Below the pieces are notes generated by a model. The model was given only the letters and a program-made list of their open reading frames with translations, searched no databases and was not told where the DNA came from. Source: Ignavibacteria bacterium (GTDB lineage Bacteria > Bacteroidota > Ignavibacteria > Tepidaquicellales > Tepidaquicellaceae). Taken from it: a stretch of DNA of 39,823 nt. Where the stretch lies: assembly GCA_016929695.1 (NCBI GenBank), contig JAFGII010000111.1:1-39823 (forward strand), given 5' to 3'. Shown here one piece after another: positions 35,546 to 39,823 of this stretch. Positions within the stretch are counted from its first letter, which is position 1. Each line of letters starts with the position of its first letter. A program made the translations under genes and the position numbers.

Positions 35546-37621
35546 CTATTTAACTATTAAAAACTTTCCTTTTTTAATTTCGTTTGTATTCAAATCTTTT
35601 ACGGTAAAGAAATAGAGACCGGTAGCGATTGCCTGGTCATGCCGTGAAATCAAATCCCAGGCGTGTTCGCCGCCCGAGAATTTCTGCGAGCCGTCTCCGA
35701 AGGTTCTGAACCATTCTATATCAGTTCCCGTATATGTGGCTGCATCGTGCGTGAATCTGTCAACCAAATCTCCCGCGAGAGTCCATATCGAAATTTCACA
35801 TTTTGACGGAAGATTATAGAAATATATTTTCCTTAGAACTTCGCTTCGCGTTCCGGTACCATCCCAGTAGGCACTTCCGTAATACGGATTCGGATAAACT
35901 CCGACTTCCGCGCTGCTGTTATCCTGAGCGGGAGTACCTACAATCAGTCTCTTAGCATTTGCAAGCATACTACTTTCGAGTGCGTCGAGATTTTGAGCGG
36001 CATCACCCTTATCATAGGCAGTGACCGTATAAACATACTGAAATCCGTTTAACTGACCGGGGAATTCAAATTTATAATAATAAACATTTGTATCACCGAG
36101 GAAAGTAACAGGATTCTGCATCTTGATAAAACCGAATCCGGTATTATTGCTGTAATTATTATAGGCGCTGTCGAAGTCCGCAATCAGTTTCAATTCATCA
36201 ACAAGATTCTGATTCAGTTGAATATCCCTTCCCGGTAGTGTTCTGTAAATTTTATAACCCTCAAAATCTTTATTCCCCGAAATCGGGTCAACTGATTTTT
36301 CGGCATTATTTGTCCAGTAGAGAATAACCTTTCTATTATCAATTTCCGGACGGACAAACGGGATATCCGGCGGCGAAGGCAGTTTATAACCGTTATCATA
36401 AGCTCTCTGCGCCCAAGCCGCATTTGAGAATAAAATTTTCTTTTGTTCTTCAGTATCGAGGCTTGCAGGGTCTGTTCCGTATTTCTTACCGCACACCACT
36501 GCGAATACCACATTCAGCGTATCTACCGAATACCTTAAAGTAAAGGAAGTTCCGTCGTTTTTCTTAACGGGACCGTAGGAAATAAGAGTAGTTCTGTTGC
36601 CCGGATTTTTCCTTAGATAATTAAGTCTTGCCGTATCAATTCTTGTAGGTGGATTTGTGGTAAGATAACCTTTAAGTTTCGAATACTTCGCTTCATCCGT
36701 CAGCGGTGAAAAATAAAACGGGTCGGTAGTATTTTTAAACTGCCATATAGTATAATAGGATTTAATAATGGAATCCGCGGGTGCTTTAGGAGAAACACCG
36801 AGCAACTTCACGCCGGCATAACTGTCAGTAAATCCTATATCACCGCTATGGTCATAAGTATATTCGAGCCGCAGAGAATCAACATATCCGTTGGCTCCTT
36901 TCGAGAAGAAAGAGGTACCGACATTACAGCCGGGAGTTATATTAATATTTCTTACAACGCAGTCTTTCCACAGACCGACGTAGATGCTGTCTATATCAGA
37001 AGTATTTCCGCCGTATCCGATATTGACAAACTTATAATTCAGAATAACAAAAAAGTTAGCAAAGTTTAAATCATAAGTATAGGTTTCCAGCAGGACTTTA
37101 ATACCGAGCGGAGTATGATTCTGAACACCAGCAGTAACCGTATCGAAAAATTCGCACACAAAATCCTGATGAGAAATTGCGTCAGGTCTGTAATTCGGTG
37201 AAGTCTGTAGCGAAGAGCGTTCGAGAATACCCGCACCCGGACCGTTATAAAATTCAAATCCTTCCTGCTTAAGTGCATTCGAAACGTCAATAGCGCCTGT
37301 AGTAACGCTTGTAATACCGTTTTTAATTCCGCCGAACCAAACACCGCCGAGCCATAAATGTTCAATACCCGAATTTTTAGGATACTGGCAGGAGGGCTGC
37401 GTTCCGCAATAACCCTTACCGATAGTACCGTAATTTGTAACAGTCATTGCTATATTTCCGGCAGTAGTATATTTATTATTCACATCGTCGAAGAATCTTG
37501 CAGGCAGAAAATATTCATAGGAAGCGAAACTGTTAGGTGCAATAACGTTTACTTTAGGGTAAGATAAAAGAGCGGAAGACATACAAAATAAAACCAAAAG
37601 AAGGGGTACGACTTTTTTCAA
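35546..37621 (-). CDS. T9SS-exported protein of unknown function
   Basis: A 691-residue secreted protein. It has a signal peptide (1-21), a large N-terminal domain rich in Asn, Gly and aromatic residues (about 25-390), a fibronectin III-like domain (about 415-535, beginning PPDIPFVRPEIDNRKVILYW, with GYKIYRT), and a C-terminal sorting-like domain starting VYPNPYYG and ending KKGKFLIVK. The C-terminal block is a variant of the usual type A domain, longer and with a VDRFTHDA insertion. Related proteins are common in Ignavibacteria, with no known activity. The start is TTG at 37619-37621 (MKKVVPLLL). Confidence 0.8.
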   Translation of the reverse strand: MKKVVPLLLVLFCMSSALLSYPKVNVIAPNSFASYEYFLPARFFDDVNNKYTTAGNIAMTVTNYGTIGKGYCGTQPSCQYPKNSGIEHLWLGGVWFGGIKNGITSVTTGAIDVSNALKQEGFEFYNGPGAGILERSSLQTSPNYRPDAISHQDFVCEFFDTVTAGVQNHTPLGIKVLLETYTYDLNFANFFVILNYKFVNIGYGGNTSDIDSIYVGLWKDCVVRNINITPGCNVGTSFFSKGANGYVDSLRLEYTYDHSGDIGFTDSYAGVKLLGVSPKAPADSIIKSYYTIWQFKNTTDPFYFSPLTDEAKYSKLKGYLTTNPPTRIDTARLNYLRKNPGNRTTLISYGPVKKNDGTSFTLRYSVDTLNVVFAVVCGKKYGTDPASLDTEEQKKILFSNAAWAQRAYDNGYKLPSPPDIPFVRPEIDNRKVILYWTNNAEKSVDPISGNKDFEGYKIYRTLPGRDIQLNQNLVDELKLIADFDSAYNNYSNNTGFGFIKMQNPVTFLGDTNVYYYKFEFPGQLNGFQYVYTVTAYDKGDAAQNLDALESSMLANAKRLIVGTPAQDNSSAEVGVYPNPYYGSAYWDGTGTRSEVLRKIYFYNLPSKCEISIWTLAGDLVDRFTHDAATYTGTDIEWFRTFGDGSQKFSGGEHAWDLISRHDQAIATGLYFFTVKDLNTNEIKKGKFLIVK

Positions 37622-37770
37622 TTTACAAATTTTTAATTATACGAAGTAAGATAATAATCAGAAAGCACAAATTAAATACAGATTTAAACTAACATATTAT
37701 TGCGATATTTTTGCATTTTAGAAAGGACAGATATCAGCGGATGTGTGCAGAATAATAACGTTTCGGGAAA

Positions 37771-37847
37771 ACAGATTACACGGAATAAACAAAGATTAAC
37801 GCGGAATAATTTTACCACTGAGACCACGAGGTACACTAAGAATAATT
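37771..37847. repeat. Dispersed-repeat-like stretch
   Basis: Two near copies of an 18-base phrase, CAGATTACACGGAATAA and AAGATTAACGCGGAATAA, are followed by ACCACTGAGACCACGAGG. The wording closely recalls intergenic repeats of the type CACAGATTAACGCGGAT...ACCACAGAGACCACGGAGG seen in many environmental genomes. That family link is from memory and the copy is degenerate. Confidence 0.45.
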
Positions 37848-37891
37848 ATTTAAAATTTTATATTTAATCCCAAAATCTTCATAATTTTAAT

Positions 37892-38025
37892 ATTTTTTTC
37901 TACAGAGATGTCACCCCGATTGGGTTTTATTAGATACTATTATTTTTTGCAAGAATGTTACCCTAATGTTTTTTGTTACTATTTTTTCTACAAATATGTC
38001 ACCCCGATAGGGTTTTATTTAATAC
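37892..38025. repeat. Three tandem copies of a ~44-bp repeat
   Basis: Copies at 37892-37937, 37938-37980 (degenerate) and 37981-38025. The core ATGTCACCCCGATWGGGT is near-palindromic (ACCC...GGGT), preceded by TTTTTTCTACA and followed by TTTATT. The two outer copies differ at only a handful of positions. Confidence 0.8.
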
Positions 38026-38065
38026 CTTTTTTGAATTTTAATAATGCTGTACATTGCAAATAAAA

Positions 38066-38542
38066 ATGAAAAAGTCCGGGTTAATTTTTCTGGTTTTAGT
38101 TTTTGCAGTGAATGCTTCTCCGCAGTCGGGTATGCCCGAGGCACGGAATGTTTTCTATCTTAGTTTCGGATTTGTTCCGTTCGGACCTGTGTCCGTCGGA
38201 GTGAATTATGAAAGGATGGTTTCTCCGAATGCGAGTATTAAGGTAGGTGTCAATTACTCATATTTATTTGCGCCGAATCCGGATTTCCCTGCTGACGCTT
38301 ATATCAGCGTTCCCGTAATGGTAAATTATCTTACTTCAAACAATAATAAATTTGAAATTGGTCTCGGAGGCGGTCCGATTTTCAGAGTATCGGAAGGTAA
38401 AAACAATATGTTTCCGCTTCAGCCCGCTTTCGGTATTGCGTACCGGTATCAGTTGACCGGTAAAAGTATGGTTTATAAAATGGGTATCGAAATGCCCGCC
38501 GCCCCCGCATTTAATCTTTACGGCATTGGTTATCATTTTTAG
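38066..38542 (+). CDS. Small outer-membrane beta-barrel-like protein
   Basis: A 158-residue protein from the ATG at 38066-38068 (MKKSGLIFLVLVFAV); the TTG 12 bases earlier would only lengthen the n-region. Signal peptide 1-20, then alternating hydrophobic strands (FYLSFGFVPFGPVSVGVNYERM, GVNYSYLFAP, FEIGLGGGPIFRVS) ending in aromatic-rich YGIGYHF. This suits an eight-strand barrel of the outer-membrane protein beta-barrel type. Function unknown. Its stop codon overlaps that of the convergent gene on the other strand. Confidence 0.72.
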   Translation: MKKSGLIFLVLVFAVNASPQSGMPEARNVFYLSFGFVPFGPVSVGVNYERMVSPNASIKVGVNYSYLFAPNPDFPADAYISVPVMVNYLTSNNNKFEIGLGGGPIFRVSEGKNNMFPLQPAFGIAYRYQLTGKSMVYKMGIEMPAAPAFNLYGIGYHF

Positions 38543-38961
38543 ATTATTTGTTTAAGGTTGATAGTAATGCCTCCTGCAATTATTAAAAGTGCTCCGAGTA
38601 ATAGATATTTTCCTCCCGTTTTCCATGCATTTAACTGCATTTGAAAATTTTCTTTCTTCGCTGTTGATTTAATTTCTTTAGGAGTTTCTTTTGTGCGGAT
38701 TTTCGAAGTATTTGTTATAAGTTTTTCATTACCCATTGTGCTGAATGAGTCTTTTACAAATCTGTATCCGCCGTAAACGAAAATTATCGTGCCGGTTAAT
38801 ATTACCGGTATTCCGATTATATTATGCATGAATTCATCTTTACTGCCTTCGTTCCATAAAGGCAGGAGCGTCTCGGAGACTACAGAATATAATATTCCCC
38901 CGAGGAATAATATTCCAAGTGTCCACAATATGTAATATCCCGCATTTTTTGATTTTGTCAT
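38539..38961 (-). CDS. Small membrane protein of unknown function
   Basis: A 140-residue protein with three hydrophobic segments: near residues 9-28, 46-65 and 115-135. A Lys/Thr-rich loop of about 45 residues lies between the second and third. I recognise no family. ATG at 38959-38961. The stop codon (TTA on plus at 38539-38541) overlaps the TAG of the convergent barrel gene at 38540-38542, so the two genes share bases at their ends. Confidence 0.65.
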   Translation of the reverse strand: MTKSKNAGYYILWTLGILFLGGILYSVVSETLLPLWNEGSKDEFMHNIIGIPVILTGTIIFVYGGYRFVKDSFSTMGNEKLITNTSKIRTKETPKEIKSTAKKENFQMQLNAWKTGGKYLLLGALLIIAGGITINLKQII

Positions 38962-39142
38962 AGGGTTATATTTAATATATATTCTTTGTCATCAAAATTC
39001 TCAACTTCCAAAAAGGGAAAAAAATTCCGGCGAGAAAATATTTATTAGACAGTGTGAGAGATTATATATTCTTCAAGTATAGAATTTTATTTAAAAAACT
39101 AAATGCATGAAATTTTTCACAAAAATCATTAAAGTATACTTT

Positions 39143-39346
39143 TTATTTAAGAAGTATAAATTTTTTTGTTTGCGAAAAATCATCTGTTTTTAGTTGGTAA
39201 AAATAGATGCCGCTCGACAGGTCATTTGCATCGAAGCGGACTTCATACGTCCCCGGCTCCAACCTCTGATTCACAAGCGTTGCCACCTCCCTTCCGGTTA
39301 AATCAAATACTTTTAAATTTACAAATCTTGAATCTTTAATCCGAAA
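39143..39346 (-). pseudogene. C-terminal remnant of a T9SS cargo gene
   Basis: About 66 codons on the minus strand, closing with a stop at 39143-39145, encode a T9SS type A sorting-domain end: VNLKVFDLTGREVATLVN, LEPGTYEVRFDAN, LSSGIYFYQLK and KKFILLK. The frame runs back to RIKDSRF and then meets TGA at 39347-39349, and no start exists. The break coincides with the edge of the IS-like sequence next to it. Most likely this is the 3' end of a cargo gene cut by insertion of the element; the rest should lie beyond the window's right edge, if it survives. Confidence 0.85.
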
Positions 39347-39747
39347 TCACTACTGTCCAGTTGTTAGTTGAATAAAAACAGTTGTTTATTTGGGGTATCG
39401 ATGTCGTTTTGATCTTCTGATTCTGTAAGCAATTGATATAACAAGTCTTTACTAAAAAGTTGAACACTTAAAATTTGTAAAATTTTGTAAGGGTTTTCCG
39501 TAAGTTTATATCTTTTAATGATGTTTAAAATTAAGACATATGTTGTGATTACAATCCATATTTGTGTTTTTACTGCATTCTCTGTTGTCCCATAAAATGC
39601 TTTTATTCTCAAATGTTGTTTTATCCATTTGAAAAATAATTCTATTTTCCAACGTTCTTTATATAACGCGGCAACAATCATCGGGGAAAGAGTAAAATTA
39701 TTTGTTATGTAAGTAATATACTCGTTTTTTTCTTTATTATATAAAGT
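39341..39747 (-). mobile_element. Partial IS4-family insertion sequence
   Basis: The left end is placed at about 39341, where the sorting-domain frame breaks and CCGAAATCACTACTGTCC begins, a likely terminal inverted repeat. The right end is missing: transposase similarity stops near 39747, and unrelated sequence leading to a plus-strand gene follows. The other inverted repeat is not in the window. Confidence 0.65.
39364..39747 (-). pseudogene. IS4-family transposase, C-terminal fragment
   Basis: The frame from the stop at 39364-39366 is open to a TAG at 39748-39750, about 127 codons. It has the IS4 YREK signature exactly, Y-x2-R-x3-E-x6-K in YKERWKIELFFKWIK, whose glutamate is the last catalytic acid of the DDE triad. 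KQHLRIKAFYGTTENAVKTQIW follows, as in transposases with an N-terminal DUF4372 domain. Full-length relatives are roughly 350-400 residues, so the N-terminal two thirds and both catalytic aspartates are missing. The in-frame Met at 39681 is internal, not a true start. Confidence 0.85.
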
Positions 39748-39802
39748 CTAAAATATAACAATACAATATTAAATTTATTTTTATTATCTTTGCTTAAATT
39801 AG

Positions 39803-39823
39803 AAAGGAGCAAAGATGAAAAAA
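39803..39823 (+). CDS. Start of a plus-strand gene cut by the window edge
   Basis: ATG AAA AAA at 39815-39823 is preceded by AAAGGAG (39803-39809) at the ideal five-base distance, and further up by TATCTTTG (39785-39792), which fits the TAnnTTTG promoter element of Bacteroidota. Only three codons are visible, so nothing can be said about the product. The Lys start fits a signal peptide or a small basic protein. It begins about 65 bases from the broken edge of the transposase fragment. The gene proper begins at 39815; 39803-39814 is its ribosome binding site. Confidence 0.6.

Larger units (their letters stand above)
37622..38065. other. Gene-free, repeat-rich intergenic region
   Basis: 444 bases between divergent genes with no credible coding frame. 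It holds a stretch resembling the dispersed repeats of environmental bacteria (37771-37847) and a three-copy tandem repeat (37892-38025). Promoters for both flanking genes should lie here, but I cannot identify them with confidence. Confidence 0.7.

Noticed and set aside
38054-38065. TTG start 12 bases upstream for the small barrel protein
   Set aside because: The ATG at 38066 gives a normal signal peptide (MKKSGLIFLV), and no ribosome binding site favours the TTG.

Overview
The window reads as chromosome of an AT-rich bacterium of the Bacteroidota/Chlorobiota/Ignavibacteriota group, most like Ignavibacteria. Evidence: several secreted proteins end in type IX secretion (T9SS) sorting domains with YPNPFN motifs, there is a PorV/PorQ-family barrel and a TonB-dependent receptor with a carboxypeptidase-like N-terminal domain, and the histone H1-like protein, fused CrtYcd-type lycopene cyclase and pyruvoyl arginine decarboxylase also fit. 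Shine-Dalgarno sites are present but uneven, and TTG starts are common. The phylum call is inference from gene content.

Layout. 1-5330, mostly minus: smpB-tyrS, pyruvoyl arginine decarboxylase, a divergent metallo-beta-lactamase-fold hydrolase, an M48 protease with a small exported partner, and a lycopene cyclase. 5484-11530, plus: a compact cluster of carbamate kinase, aspartate carbamoyltransferase, fabD, a DUF3109 protein, fabG, a second short-chain dehydrogenase and TerC. 11780-12292, minus: a DUF5698/DUF2179 membrane protein. 12429-16289, plus: sdhC-sdhD, a histone H1-like protein with its own terminator, then lepA-lepB ending at a strong terminator. 16359-37621 is entirely minus: tRNA-Thr(CGT), a 550-bp element carrying a four-helix-bundle (S23-type) gene between perfect 28-bp inverted repeats, ahcY, aspS, an Hpt protein and a sigma-54 response regulator, then a long envelope/secretion region.

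The envelope region holds a six-gene unit (32817 down to 22209, gaps of 1-17 bases, good ribosome binding site at the head, terminator at the tail): membrane-anchored protein, TonB-dependent receptor, PorV/PorQ-type barrel, NHL-repeat lipoprotein, polytopic membrane protein, and a T9SS-exported protein with two phospholipase-D HKD motifs. Two further large T9SS cargo genes lie upstream, separated by a 64-bp-period palindromic tandem repeat.

The last 2.2 kb is repeat-rich: a dispersed-repeat-like stretch, three tandem copies of a ~44-bp repeat, a small barrel protein and a small membrane protein with overlapping stop codons, a T9SS sorting-domain remnant, and the C-terminal part of an IS4-family transposase. 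The window closes on the first three codons of a plus-strand gene.

Best candidates for something undescribed are the inverted-repeat-bounded four-helix-bundle element, which has no transposase of its own, and the PorV/TonB/NHL/phospholipase-D operon, which looks like a dedicated surface export or uptake module.
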